Source of the DNA: Pseudoalteromonas haloplanktis ATCC 14393
GTDB taxonomy: Bacteria; Pseudomonadota; Gammaproteobacteria; Enterobacterales; Alteromonadaceae
Direction: 5' to 3'
DNA length: 64,000 nucleotides
Assembly: GCF_000238355.1 (NCBI RefSeq)
Contig: NZ_AHCA01000011.1
Span: 98,543 to 162,542 of the forward strand
The notes under the pieces: generated by a model
Database searches by the model: none
What the model saw: only the letters and a program-made list of their open reading frames with translations
Told to the model about the DNA's origin: nothing
In this document: piece after piece, positions 34,607-43,800 of the stretch
Numbering within the stretch: position 1 is the stretch's first letter
Layout of the letters: each line of letters starts with the position of its first letter
Made by a program: the position numbers and the translations under genes

Positions 34607-36568
34607 GTGCCAACACTTAAACCACTGGCTTATGCACTGAGCATAATTACATTCACAGCAACATTAGGCGCTTGCAGCAACCAAAATGTGCAACCCTCTG
34701 CGTCAGAGCACACTGCGCTCAAGCTAAATAGCACGCCATTTTGGCAACAAAATAATATTCAAGGCTCGCAAGCCGCTTGGCTTGTTGACGACTCATGGTT
34801 ACTCGCGAGTGAGAGTCAGGGCCTAATTATCGTTTCAAAAAATGGCCAACACAGTGACATTATTAAGTCAGGTAATTTTGAAACATTATCAGTACGCACT
34901 ATTGCTGAGAACACGTTTTTAGTGGCCAGTATAGATAACGAGCATGATCACGTTGCAATATTCAAACTAACAAATACTAATGGTAATTGGCAACTTACAA
35001 CACACTCTGCCATTATCACCCCACAGGCAAAACCTGAAGCAGTATGCCTATTTAACAACCTCAATACTGGCAGTATTTCAGCATTTGTTGCCGATGTACG
35101 AGGTTTAATGACAGAAACCTTAGTGTACAATTTTGTCACAGGCAAAGCTCCAAACATTGCAGTACGTGAGTTTGCAGCGGTCAATGAAGCTGCTGGCTGT
35201 ACAGTTAATGATAAAAATCAACAACTATTTATTAGTGAAGAAGAACTGGGGATTTGGCAAATGAATGCCAATGCAGAGTCAACGGCAGCTAAGCACCCTG
35301 TAGCCATGGTTACGCCATTTGGAGAGCTTGCCAGTGGTATTGGTGGATTAACCACCAGTGCTGATGGCAGCTTATGGTTTACCACCAGCAACGACAATAG
35401 CTTATACCGATACAATACCGAGCATAACTTGCAACAAAAATGGCAGCTAGCTGGCGATCACAGTATTGGTTCAGTGGCCGTGACAAATGACGTAGCCGGT
35501 ACGCAAGCTATTATGTACGATGACGAGACTGGCGCGTACCTCAGCAGCCAACTAGTGCTAGAGCCACTTAGTAGCGCTTCATCATCACCGAGCAGCGTGA
35601 CTAAAACAGCACATGTATATGCAAACCTACAAACTGAGCCAGTTGCGGCCTTTGGCGATGCCGCTGACGACCCCGCCATTTGGGTGCACCCAACAGATAC
35701 CAGCAAAAGTCTGATCCTAGGGACCGATAAACGCCGCGGCCTTATGGTATACAACTTAGCGGGTGAGCAAACGCAAGCGTTGGAAGTGGGTAGAGTTAAC
35801 AATGTTGATGTTCGCCAAAATCGTCGCATCAATAACCCTACTAATACCTTAATAGCAGCAAGTAACCGCAGTGAAAATAGCATTAGTTTATTCACCGTCG
35901 ATCTACAAAATAACGTGCAACTGCTAGGCAGCGTAGCAACAAATTTAACTGAAATTTATGGTTTATGTATGTACTCTTCTCACTCTGGGAATTACGTATT
36001 TGTTAATGATAAATCAGGGCTATACCAGCAATATAAAATTACCAACCAACAACAAAAAGTGGCCGGTGAACTGGTGCGTGAATTTAATCTACCAAGTCAG
36101 CCCGAGGGCTGCAGTAGTGACGATAAGAATGGCGAACTTTTTGCCGGTGAAGAAGACGCTGGAATTTGGTTTATCAGTGCTGAGCCCGATACAAAACAGC
36201 AACCCATTTTACTGCAATCAATTAATGAAATGTTGATTGATGATGTCGAAGGGATGGAAATTTATCAAGGTACTAATGAGCGTTTACTCGTGGTATCAAG
36301 CCAAGGTGATAATAGCTATGTGGTATATAGGATAAACAAAGGTGAACATCACCCGACACTAGAATTTACCAGCAAATTTAATATTATTGCCAATTTAGCT
36401 CACGGCATTGATGGCGTGTCAGAAACGGATGGCTTAACAGTAACCGCTAAGCCTCTGCCAGGTTACCCACAAGGCGTGTTAATTGTGCAAGATGGCTATA
36501 ACCGTATGCCTCAACAACCGCAGAATTTTAAACTGGTTGATTGGCGCCAGATACAAAACCTGAAATAA
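34607..36568 (+). CDS. Beta-propeller phytase, two-domain lipoprotein
   Basis: 653 residues from a GTG start at 34607, supported by AGGAC 6 nt upstream. A lipoprotein signal ends with lipobox L-G-A-C (Cys23). Residues about 40-325 form a first, more divergent propeller; residues about 340-650 form the canonical BPP domain, with D-D-P-A-I-W-V-H-P, K-R-R-G-L-M-V-Y, N-V-D-V-R, E-I-Y-G-L-C and D-D-V-E-G-M. It should release phosphate from phytate with calcium at the cell surface. Tandem-domain phytases of this type are known from aquatic bacteria. Confidence 0.92.
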   Translation: MPTLKPLAYALSIITFTATLGACSNQNVQPSASEHTALKLNSTPFWQQNNIQGSQAAWLVDDSWLLASESQGLIIVSKNGQHSDIIKSGNFETLSVRTIAENTFLVASIDNEHDHVAIFKLTNTNGNWQLTTHSAIITPQAKPEAVCLFNNLNTGSISAFVADVRGLMTETLVYNFVTGKAPNIAVREFAAVNEAAGCTVNDKNQQLFISEEELGIWQMNANAESTAAKHPVAMVTPFGELASGIGGLTTSADGSLWFTTSNDNSLYRYNTEHNLQQKWQLAGDHSIGSVAVTNDVAGTQAIMYDDETGAYLSSQLVLEPLSSASSSPSSVTKTAHVYANLQTEPVAAFGDAADDPAIWVHPTDTSKSLILGTDKRRGLMVYNLAGEQTQALEVGRVNNVDVRQNRRINNPTNTLIAASNRSENSISLFTVDLQNNVQLLGSVATNLTEIYGLCMYSSHSGNYVFVNDKSGLYQQYKITNQQQKVAGELVREFNLPSQPEGCSSDDKNGELFAGEEDAGIWFISAEPDTKQQPILLQSINEMLIDDVEGMEIYQGTNERLLVVSSQGDNSYVVYRINKGEHHPTLEFTSKFNIIANLAHGIDGVSETDGLTVTAKPLPGYPQGVLIVQDGYNRMPQQPQNFKLVDWRQIQNLK

Positions 36569-36580
36569 AAGTCGCCACTC

Positions 36581-36621
36581 AAGCCTTGTTATTGCCGCTT
36601 TTAGGCGGCTATAGCAAGGTT
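36581..36621. terminator. Imperfect inverted repeat between convergent genes
   Basis: AAGCCTTGTTATTGCCGC and GGCGGCTATAGCAAGGTT can pair with few mismatches around a 5-nt loop, across the gap between the phytase and YqaA-type genes and into the last codons of the latter. No clear T-run, so a shared terminator is only probable. Confidence 0.45.
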
Positions 36622-37193
36622 GTTATCCACCAAATAAGTAACACTAATAGCGTTAAGCCAATCACCGCTTTGGTTTTATGTTTTTTAATAACCCGCTCTG
36701 CTTGATTACCCGCAAAGTAAACCACCAACGCCAACCCAAAGTAGCGGATTGAACGCGCGATAGTCGTGGCAATTAAAAACATCACAAGTGAATATTTAGT
36801 CGCACCTGCAGCAAGCATGGCAATTTGAAAGGGGATGGGCACGATCCCTAACGTGATCACAAACCAAAAGCCTTGTGCCTGCATTTGCTGTTTTACTTGT
36901 TCAAACTGTTCAGGATTTGAAAAAGTATTAATTACCCAATCTCCAACCGCATCAAATAAATAATAACCCAGTGCATAACCAAATAGCGCACCAATGATAC
37001 AGCCGACTGTCGCCATTAAGGCGATTAACCACAGCTTTTCACGGCGAGCTTGCATTAAAGGCACTAACACCGCTTCAAGTGGGATAGGAACGATTGTTGA
37101 TTCTAAAAATGAAGCCGCTGTTATGCTGGTAAGCATATGTTTTGAATCAATCAATTGTCGCGTTTTCTGCTTTAAACGCTTAACAACAGTCAT
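36609..37193 (-). CDS. YqaA-type VTT/DedA-superfamily membrane protein
   Basis: 194 residues with four to five helices and the VTT/SNARE-associated pattern: F-L-E-S-T-I-V-P-I-P-L-E near 29, G-A-L-F-G-Y-A-L-G-Y near 69, G-I-V-P-I-P-F-Q near 116 and A-R-S-I-R-Y-F near 146. DedA-superfamily members include lipid scramblases or flippases; the YqaA branch is undefined. AAGGA precedes the ATG. Confidence 0.88.
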   Translation of the reverse strand: MTVVKRLKQKTRQLIDSKHMLTSITAASFLESTIVPIPLEAVLVPLMQARREKLWLIALMATVGCIIGALFGYALGYYLFDAVGDWVINTFSNPEQFEQVKQQMQAQGFWFVITLGIVPIPFQIAMLAAGATKYSLVMFLIATTIARSIRYFGLALVVYFAGNQAERVIKKHKTKAVIGLTLLVLLIWWITTLL

Positions 37194-37385
37194 GGTAATC
37201 CTTTAGAAAATAAATTCATAATATCAATACACTGCAAGCTCAATACCAACCGCTTCAGTGAAATAAAGGCATTGTTTAATAATGATTTTTCTTAAAAAAG
37301 TTAATTAATTGGCCGGCTTGTCTGAATGAGGCTGTAAAAATCCCAGTCAAAATTGTAAATTTTACTGTAATCAATAGCTTAGATA

Positions 37386-38279
37386 TTAAGCAAGGTTATA
37401 TTGGTCTCGCCCACTGTTTTTAGCTTTATATAACGCCTGATCAGCACGCTTAACGACCTCAGTAAGCGATTCGTTGGCAGTCTTAAACGACACCCCAATA
37501 CTCACTGTAACCTTACGTTGCTTATTCAACTCTATAGTTCGTGCAATTGCGAGTAACTGCTGGCTAAGCTCGATGGCAAATTGCTGATCATCGCCGGGCA
37601 CAAATACAGCAAACTCCTCACCTCCTAAGCGAGCAAACACACATTCTTGACTAAATGCCTTGCTATATAATGCCGCCAGTTCAGTCAGAACCTTATCGCC
37701 CACATCATGACCAAATTCATCGTTAATCGATTTAAAAAAATCGATATCAATAATTATCAGGGTAAATCGCTGAGTTTGCACCTGCTGCATATGTTGATAA
37801 AAAAAGCGTCGATTAGCTATTTTAGTTAGATAGTCTGTGGTCAACTCTTTTGATAAGCGTTGCTGAGTGCGCTTTAAATCCGCCATTGTTAGCTTTAAAC
37901 CATAACAGGTAAGCAACATGCCCGCAGTACGTAAAATATCTTCAACATAAATACCAATAAATAATGGCTGAGTTAAAATTTCATCAAGAAGATCAAAAGT
38001 TAATCCTGCTGTCCAAAGCGTCAAACCGAGACTCAAGTGAACATAAGCAGTCGTCGACAAATTGGCTTTTTGTACGATCACAAAAATAGCCACCACAATT
38101 AAAAAGTTAATAGCGTCAGTAAGTACACCGTTTAAAAATATATGCTCATCAAGATCAGGTAAAAAAATACAATATAAAACAACAATCAATACCAGTGACA
38201 ATATAAACATCGACGCAAACGCTCGGTGTAGCCACTTTCTCTCAAGCTGCTGATTAAATTCATTTTCACAGTATGCCAT
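37386..38279 (-). CDS. Membrane diguanylate cyclase (GGDEF domain)
   Basis: 297 residues. Four or so helices in residues 20-130 form a membrane sensor of unknown ligand. The GGDEF domain (about 145-297) has L-T-K-I-A-N-R-R-F-F, D-I-D-F-F-K-S-I-N-D-E-F-G-H-D and the active-site G-G-E-E-F at 219-223, so cyclase activity is expected. The usual inhibitory R-x-x-D before the active site is replaced by S-Q-E-C, so product inhibition at that site is probably absent. No EAL domain. Confidence 0.92.
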   Translation of the reverse strand: MAYCENEFNQQLERKWLHRAFASMFILSLVLIVVLYCIFLPDLDEHIFLNGVLTDAINFLIVVAIFVIVQKANLSTTAYVHLSLGLTLWTAGLTFDLLDEILTQPLFIGIYVEDILRTAGMLLTCYGLKLTMADLKRTQQRLSKELTTDYLTKIANRRFFYQHMQQVQTQRFTLIIIDIDFFKSINDEFGHDVGDKVLTELAALYSKAFSQECVFARLGGEEFAVFVPGDDQQFAIELSQQLLAIARTIELNKQRKVTVSIGVSFKTANESLTEVVKRADQALYKAKNSGRDQYNLA

Positions 38280-38479
38280 ACGCGATTATCACTGCTTAAA
38301 TTATCACTTAATAACTAACCTTAGCACAAACACATGAACCTATACTGCAGCTAATGCATCACGCGTGTATTTAATAACTTAGTCACCACGATAGAAAAAT
38401 TTTGACACCTGTGTTCCTAACTGTCGTTTAGAGCAACTTACTGTGCAGCCATGTTTTGCCTTACTCAATCAGGGTAAGG

Positions 38480-39343
38480 CTAATCTTCGTCAGGTGCTTG
38501 TGCAGCCTTTATTCGCGCTTGGTTCTCTTGCATTTGCTCAAATGCCGCTCTGATTTCATCAAGTACTGAGTCTACATTAGCGGCAGTATGATCATCTGCG
38601 ATATCACCATAAAGCACGGTTTCAGGAGTTAATTCACCCGCTTGGTACAAAGCCCACATTTCTTCACCAAAACGGGTATCGAGTATTTCTGGTGCGTACT
38701 GTCCGTAATACAAACGCATATTACGTACGTCACGTAAAAACATCTCGTGGGCATTATTATTCGCCGCCGCATTAACCGCTTGCGGTAAATCAATCACAAC
38801 TGGACCATAACTGTCGACTAACACATTAAATTCAGACAAATCACCATGCACAATCCCAGCACAAAGCATCAAGCGAATGTAATGAATCATAGTGGCGTGA
38901 TCTTCGATGGCCTGCTCTGCAGTTAAACTGACATCGTTTAAACGCGGTGCAACATCACCTTCATTATCGGTCACTAAGTCCATGATCAGTACACCATCAT
39001 AACAACCATAAGGCTGCGGTACTTTTACACCAACCCGAGCCAGCGTGAACAGCGCATCTACCTCTGCATTTTGCCAGACGTTCTCTTGTTCTTTACGCCC
39101 AAACTTCGAGCCTTTCTCCATCGCCCGACCACGACGGCTATTACGTACTTTACGCCCCTCTTGGTATTTTACGGCTTGTTTGAAGCTGCGATGCTGCACA
39201 TCTTTATAGACTTTTGCACAGCGAATGTCATTGCCGCAACGGACAACATAAACCGACGCTTCTTTACCACTCATTAACTGGCTGATGACTTCATCAACGA
39301 TACCGTCTTCGATTAACGGTAGGATCTGTTTTGGCGTTTTCAT
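38480..39343 (-). CDS. RIO1-family serine protein kinase
   Basis: 287 residues with the RIO kinase pattern: a loose P-loop with S-G-K-E-A-S-V-Y near 26-33, the ATP Lys in C-A-K-V-Y near 45, catalytic loop H-G-D-L-S-E-F-N near 167 and metal-binding I-D-L-P-Q near 186. Bacterial RIO kinases of this type occur in Pseudomonas and Alteromonadales; their targets are mostly unknown. It stands alone between a cyclase and a small unknown gene. Confidence 0.92.
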   Translation of the reverse strand: MKTPKQILPLIEDGIVDEVISQLMSGKEASVYVVRCGNDIRCAKVYKDVQHRSFKQAVKYQEGRKVRNSRRGRAMEKGSKFGRKEQENVWQNAEVDALFTLARVGVKVPQPYGCYDGVLIMDLVTDNEGDVAPRLNDVSLTAEQAIEDHATMIHYIRLMLCAGIVHGDLSEFNVLVDSYGPVVIDLPQAVNAAANNNAHEMFLRDVRNMRLYYGQYAPEILDTRFGEEMWALYQAGELTPETVLYGDIADDHTAANVDSVLDEIRAAFEQMQENQARIKAAQAPDED

Positions 39344-39554
39344 AACACGTTTATACCGAACTTAGGCATACCTTTTAATCTTCTCGCACACTATTTTATT
39401 TGACAGGCCCTTACGTTAAAGCAAAAGCACATGAAAACCAATGCTAATAAACACACTATCGAATTTATCAAACTGGTTAAATAACAAAAAACTTGACTAA
39501 ATCAGCTAAATCCACAAACTGCGAGGTTAACAGCCTAAATTATACTTACTTTAT

Positions 39555-39773
39555 ATGAATTCAGAAATACGCTACCACTTCCAATCAGCTCAAATAGCAA
39601 ATCGTTTTTTAAACGAATTAAAACACTGGCCTATCGCTCGGGTGAAAACAAAACTGCTTAATGGTGGCTTTGATGTAAAAGTAAGTTATCAATTTGATGG
39701 TGAAGGGTTTGACTACACGTGTGCTGAACTTGATGACTTAGCCGCAAAACATGGCGGCGAAGAAGTCAGCTAA
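39555..39773 (+). CDS. Small conserved-looking protein, unknown function
   Basis: 72 residues, mixed alpha/beta, no membrane segment or signal: R-Y-H-F-Q-S-A-Q-I-A-N-R-F-L near the start and a G-G-F-D-V-K-V-S-Y strand in the middle. The ribosome site is poor, yet composition and codon use resemble neighbouring genes. No family recognised. Confidence 0.6.
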   Translation: MNSEIRYHFQSAQIANRFLNELKHWPIARVKTKLLNGGFDVKVSYQFDGEGFDYTCAELDDLAAKHGGEEVS

Positions 39774-39888
39774 CTTTTGTTCAGTCACTGCGATTAATTT
39801 TGTTTGTTGTGCAGACAGCAATATACATTGTCAGCGCTCTCAGCTATGTTATTAAAAAACTAAATCATCAATAACATAAGGTACTGCA

Positions 39889-40779
39889 ATGAATAACCCA
39901 CATTCAGATCATATTCCTCAAGAAGCGTTTGATTGGTACGACGAATACGCCCATGGCAAAATGAACCGACGTACCTTTATGAAAAAACTAGGTGGCTTAG
40001 TCGCACTTGGTTACTCCATGACCGTACTCACTTCAGCACTATTACCTAATTACGCCCTCGCCGAACAAGTCTCATTTAATGACGAAGCAATCAAAGCCAC
40101 TTACCAAACCTTTGATTCACCCGATGGCCACAGTAAAGGCCAAGGTTACTTGGTCATACCTACGGGCCTTACAGGTAAACGTCCCGTGGTACTAGTGATC
40201 CACGAGAACCGTGGCTTAAATCCATACATTAAAGATGTTGCCCGCCGTTTAGCTAAAGCGGGCTTTATTGCTTTTGCACCCGATGCACTATACCCACTTG
40301 GGGGTTACCCTGGCAATGATGATGAAGGGCGAGCAATGCAACGCTCTATGGACAAAGAAAAAATTCAAAATGATTTTGTCGCGGCCGCTAACTATTTAAA
40401 ATCACACCCAAACAGTAATGGTAAACTCGGCGCTGTAGGCTTTTGTTTTGGTGGCTATATTGTCAATTATTTAGCGGCTGTGGAATCAACCTTATTAAAT
40501 GCCGGTGTACCTTTTTACGGCACTCCTGCCAGCGAAGCACTGCGCAAAAATATAAAAGCTCCGTTGGTAATTCAACTTGCAGAGCTCGATGAGCGGGTAA
40601 ATGCAACATGGCCTGATTATGAGCGTGACTTAAAAAGCCTCGGTGTAGATTACCAAATGCACATGTATCCCAAAACTAACCATGGTTTTCATAACGATTC
40701 AACGGGTCGTTACGATAAAGAAAACGCTGAACTTGCTTGGCAACGAACACTGGCATTTTTTAACGAAAAACTCGTATAA
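39889..40779 (+). CDS. Exported dienelactone hydrolase-family protein
   Basis: 296 residues. The N terminus has a twin-arginine-type signal (N-R-R-T-F-M-K-K then a hydrophobic stretch ending A-L-A near 58), so export folded through Tat is likely. The alpha/beta hydrolase domain shows the nucleophile Cys in G-F-C-F-G-G near 185, Asp in E-L-D-E-R-V near 234 and His in N-H-G-F-H near 265, the Cys-Asp-His triad of dienelactone hydrolases. It resembles YghX-type proteins; substrate unknown. Confidence 0.9.
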   Translation: MNNPHSDHIPQEAFDWYDEYAHGKMNRRTFMKKLGGLVALGYSMTVLTSALLPNYALAEQVSFNDEAIKATYQTFDSPDGHSKGQGYLVIPTGLTGKRPVVLVIHENRGLNPYIKDVARRLAKAGFIAFAPDALYPLGGYPGNDDEGRAMQRSMDKEKIQNDFVAAANYLKSHPNSNGKLGAVGFCFGGYIVNYLAAVESTLLNAGVPFYGTPASEALRKNIKAPLVIQLAELDERVNATWPDYERDLKSLGVDYQMHMYPKTNHGFHNDSTGRYDKENAELAWQRTLAFFNEKLV

Positions 40780-40866
40780 CTTCAGTGCAGTGTTTAGTAA
40801 CATAGCTAATAACAAGCTAAGCACTGCCACTTTCTCACTAAACTCATTTAAGAAATCACCGCCCTC

Positions 40867-41235
40867 ATGAGCAAATTTTTCCTGTTAAAATACCTGACAT
40901 TTTTTTTCGGTTGCATGAGTTGTTTTATTCTTCATACTCAGTTTGCTATTCCTGCTGTTATTGCATCTTGTTTAACTGGCCTCGTTGGTAGCTTTATTCC
41001 TTTTCCCAAGCAGTATGAATCTCACCCTTACGCAGCTATTTATGCAGGAAGTTTTGCCGGTATGTGCTCTCAAGGTTTGATCAGTAGTTACTGGGAACTT
41101 GCCATTATTTCTTTCATTGGCGCTACGTTATATGTACTGACTAGGAAAATGTTTACTGGCTTTGGTGGGAAACTAGGCAGTATTGCCTTTATCAGTGTTG
41201 CTTTATTTGTCCTTGCGAAAGGGATTGTACTATGA
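40867..41235 (+). CDS. Small integral membrane protein, first of a paralogous pair
   Basis: 122 residues, about four membrane helices with little soluble sequence. It shares with the next gene the motifs Y-A-G-S-F-A-G-M (versus F-G-G-S-F-I-G-M) and F-x-x-F-G-G-K-L-G-x-x-A-F-I-S-V (versus F-G-G-A-L-G-V-S-A-F-L-S-V), so the two look like diverged duplicates. The stop overlaps the next start by 4 nt (ATGA). No family recognised; a two-component channel or transporter is possible but unproven. Confidence 0.75.
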   Translation: MSKFFLLKYLTFFFGCMSCFILHTQFAIPAVIASCLTGLVGSFIPFPKQYESHPYAAIYAGSFAGMCSQGLISSYWELAIISFIGATLYVLTRKMFTGFGGKLGSIAFISVALFVLAKGIVL

Positions 41236-41612
41236 ATTTAGCATCGATTTTATTGGCATTACTAGGCGCATTCTCGACTTTTTATTTGGCGAGACATCAT
41301 CGTCTGGGTGCTATTAGAGCCTCTGCCATTTTGTCTATCCTTACTTACCTTATACTCCTGCCGACTGATTTTAACGCAGAGCTATACAGCACCCTCTTTT
41401 TTGGTGGCTCTTTTATTGGCATGAGTGCGCCAAAACGCTTTGGTATCTATACCCTATTTTCATCCAGTATTATGTTTGCAATGCTATTTGAAAACTTAAT
41501 TCCGTATTTTAATAACTTTGGTGGCGCTTTAGGCGTCAGTGCATTTTTATCTGTATGTATTTGCCAAGTGGCAATTATACTTGGCGCGCCACGCAGTAAA
41601 AAGCACCACTAA
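41232..41612 (+). CDS. Small integral membrane protein, second of a paralogous pair
   Basis: 126 residues, four or so helices. ATGA overlap with the preceding gene implies coupled translation and a joint function. Besides the shared Gly-rich motifs it carries A-R-H-H-R-L-G after the first helix, and a basic tail (R-S-K-K-H-H) that probably lies in the cytoplasm. Function unknown. Confidence 0.75.
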   Translation: MNLASILLALLGAFSTFYLARHHRLGAIRASAILSILTYLILLPTDFNAELYSTLFFGGSFIGMSAPKRFGIYTLFSSSIMFAMLFENLIPYFNNFGGALGVSAFLSVCICQVAIILGAPRSKKHH

Positions 41613-41652
41613 TCGTATTGATAAACTAAGGTGATTTAACGGGGATTAACCT

Positions 41653-42126
41653 TTACGCGTCTTCTTCTTTGCTAATTAAATCAGCCATACGTTGGCTTAT
41701 TTCGTCTTCGCTAAGATCTTCTTTATGGGTGCCAATAGTCCAAACATGGCCAAATGGATCTTGTAATGTACCTGCTCTATCTCCGTAAAACTGATCGTGT
41801 ACAGGGCGAATTTCTGTAGCGCCTCCTGCAATCGCGTTAGCAAACACGCTATCTACATCCTCAACGTACAACATTAAACTAACCGGTGTCCCCCCTAATT
41901 CATCAGGGCTTTTAAAATGTACCTCTGGGCACATATCTGAAAGCATAATATGCGAGTCACCTATTTTAATCTCCGCATGGGCAATACCGCCATCAGGTAA
42001 AGGCATTTGCATAATAAGCTGAGCATTGAATACCTGCACATAATACTCTATTGCTTTCGCTGCACCGTTAATTATCAAATAAGGAGTTATTGCATGATAC
42101 CCCTTTGGAATAGCTGAAACCGTCAT
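41653..42126 (-). CDS. VOC-family (PhnB/glyoxalase-like) protein
   Basis: 157 residues from ATG 42126, chosen because GGAG lies 6 nt upstream; a frame extending to 42210 lacks such a site. The VOC fold appears as T-P-Y-L-I-I-N-G-A-A-K-A-I-E-Y-Y near the start and D-P-F-G-H-V-W-T-I-G-T-H near residue 118. PhnB-type proteins of this kind have no agreed reaction; some are antibiotic-binding or lyase relatives. Monocistronic, divergent from the gene at 42322. Confidence 0.87.
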   Translation of the reverse strand: MTVSAIPKGYHAITPYLIINGAAKAIEYYVQVFNAQLIMQMPLPDGGIAHAEIKIGDSHIMLSDMCPEVHFKSPDELGGTPVSLMLYVEDVDSVFANAIAGGATEIRPVHDQFYGDRAGTLQDPFGHVWTIGTHKEDLSEDEISQRMADLISKEEDA

Positions 42127-42321
42127 TTTATTCTCCAAATGTGTGTTCTTGTTCATAAAGATAGTCGATCTTAGCTGAAAGTCAGCTTTATAAAGTAATA
42201 ATCGAGACATTCAATTACTGATCAAAACAATCGCAATAACGATTGCCCCTTTAAAAATAAAATTTCCCCCCAAGGTCTATGTGTACTGTAAGCAATTTAA
42301 CTAGTTGATAAGGAGTTATGT

Positions 42322-42933
42322 ATGAGTAAGACATTAATCATAGGCGCGAGTGGTCAAATTGGTAAATTAACAACGCAATTACTACTTAATGATCAGCAGC
42401 ATGTGGTCGCACTGGTACGTGATAAAAACAAACTAAGCGAGTTAAACAGCCCTTACTTAACAGTGCTTGAGCAAGATCTTGAAGGGGACTTTAATCAAGC
42501 ATTTACAGATTGTGATAAGGTTATTTTTGTAGCTGGCTCGGGCGGTAACACCGGTGCAGATAAAACCTTATTAATTGATTTATGGGCCGCAGTCAAAGCC
42601 GTTGACTATGCAAAGCAACATACTATTAAACACTTTATTATGGTCAGCTCAATCGGTGCAAATGACCCAGATGCGATTGAAAGTGACATAAAGCCTTACT
42701 TAGTTGCAAAGCATATGGCTGACGAACACTTAATCAATAGTGGCTTAAATTATACGATTGTACGCCCTGGTACACTTACTAACGACAGTGCCTCATTAAA
42801 AATTACCACACAACGACCCAGTGACCGTAAAGAGGCCAAAATTAGCCGAGGAAATGTTGCCAATGCATTATTACAAGTAGCTAAAAATGCCCCGAGTGAG
42901 AATCAAATTTTTGAATTATTTGATATGAACTAA
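42322..42933 (+). CDS. NAD(P)-binding SDR-family protein (YwnB/NmrA-like)
   Basis: 203 residues. The N terminus has the atypical-SDR dinucleotide motif I-I-G-A-S-G-Q-I-G-K; later V-S-S-I-G-A-N and Y-T-I-V-R-P-G-T-L-T are typical of NAD(P)H-binding epimerase-like proteins. It lacks the Y-x-x-x-K pair in a clear form apart from P-Y-L-V-A-K-H near 130. AAGGAG precedes the ATG. Function not defined. Confidence 0.88.
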   Translation: MSKTLIIGASGQIGKLTTQLLLNDQQHVVALVRDKNKLSELNSPYLTVLEQDLEGDFNQAFTDCDKVIFVAGSGGNTGADKTLLIDLWAAVKAVDYAKQHTIKHFIMVSSIGANDPDAIESDIKPYLVAKHMADEHLINSGLNYTIVRPGTLTNDSASLKITTQRPSDRKEAKISRGNVANALLQVAKNAPSENQIFELFDMN

Positions 42934-42945
42934 CTCCAAGCAGTG

Positions 42946-42977
42946 TAGATCGGGGCGTGTATACATGCTCCGATCTA
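42946..42977. terminator. 32-bp hairpin after the SDR gene
   Basis: TAGATCGGGGCGTGTA and TACATGCTCCGATCTA form 16-bp arms with only two G-U pairs and no loop bases beyond the centre. It begins 13 bp after the stop codon. There is no T-run, so it is a possible terminator or transcript-end stabiliser. Confidence 0.5.
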
Positions 42978-43116
42978 AGCCCAAATTAAACTTCTGCGTT
43001 TTTCGCATACCTGCAATTGAAGCTACATTTACTTACAAAACATTACATTTTTAAGGTACAAAAATAGACGTGTCTCTCTAAACTAATTAGTAACTAACAC
43101 ATAAAAGGACTTAGTT

Positions 43117-43770
43117 ATGCTAACTAGAATGCTCTGTATTGTAACCTTATCAAGCTTTATTAGTGCGTGTGATTCTGAAGATCTCGAAACTGCTAATTTT
43201 GGTTCTTCACTTTATAAAAATGATTACACACTAATCAACGCGACGAATAGCGAAATTGATTTCCACATGGCAAATACCGAAATTGCAGGCGATGAACGAG
43301 ACGTAAGCAGTAATAAGTACTATATTGAAACCCTAGCCAGTGGTGATGAGCCAACAACCATCCGCCACGAACATAATGTGGGCTATAAAATTTCTTTTTA
43401 TGTGCAAGAGCACAGTAAAGCTAGCCGCCACCACAAAAAGCAATTTAAGGTAAAAAACGATCAGGATTATCATTTCATTGCTTGGCAAGAGCAAGATGCC
43501 TTGCGCTTAAGCTTAATGAAAAACCAAACAAACAATAAACCTGACTTTTTTGCAGTGAGATTTTTAGCCACAGAATCAATGACACTTATGGTGAACAAAC
43601 AACCACTCATCATGGCCAAAGGAGAGATAAGCCTATGGCGCCATGTTGACGACTGTAATGATGATATTAAAATTAATGATGAAACACTCTCAATTTGTCA
43701 CACATCTTATGGTAACTCTTATACATTCGTGATCGATAAAAGCGGCATTAAAGCAACCATTAACGAATGA
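43117..43770 (+). CDS. Predicted lipoprotein, unknown function
   Basis: 217 residues. A short signal with lipobox I-S-A-C (Cys18) is followed by a soluble domain rich in beta-strand-like stretches (Y-T-L-I-N-A-T-N-S-E-I-D-F). The start resembles proteins that carry DUF4397-like domains, but I cannot confirm that. Two Cys pairs (near residues 187 and 200) could form a disulfide. AAAGGA precedes the ATG. Single gene. Confidence 0.75.
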   Translation: MLTRMLCIVTLSSFISACDSEDLETANFGSSLYKNDYTLINATNSEIDFHMANTEIAGDERDVSSNKYYIETLASGDEPTTIRHEHNVGYKISFYVQEHSKASRHHKKQFKVKNDQDYHFIAWQEQDALRLSLMKNQTNNKPDFFAVRFLATESMTLMVNKQPLIMAKGEISLWRHVDDCNDDIKINDETLSICHTSYGNSYTFVIDKSGIKATINE

Positions 43771-43800
43771 TAAACCTCGCATTAGTGATGTAAAACATAC

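Noticed and set aside
35458..35895. 145-residue minus-strand frame within the phytase
   Set aside because: Antisense shadow without ribosome site.
38458..38480. GCCTTAC ... GTAAGGC inverted repeat after the RIO kinase gene
   Set aside because: Short stem, no T-run on either strand, so not called a terminator.
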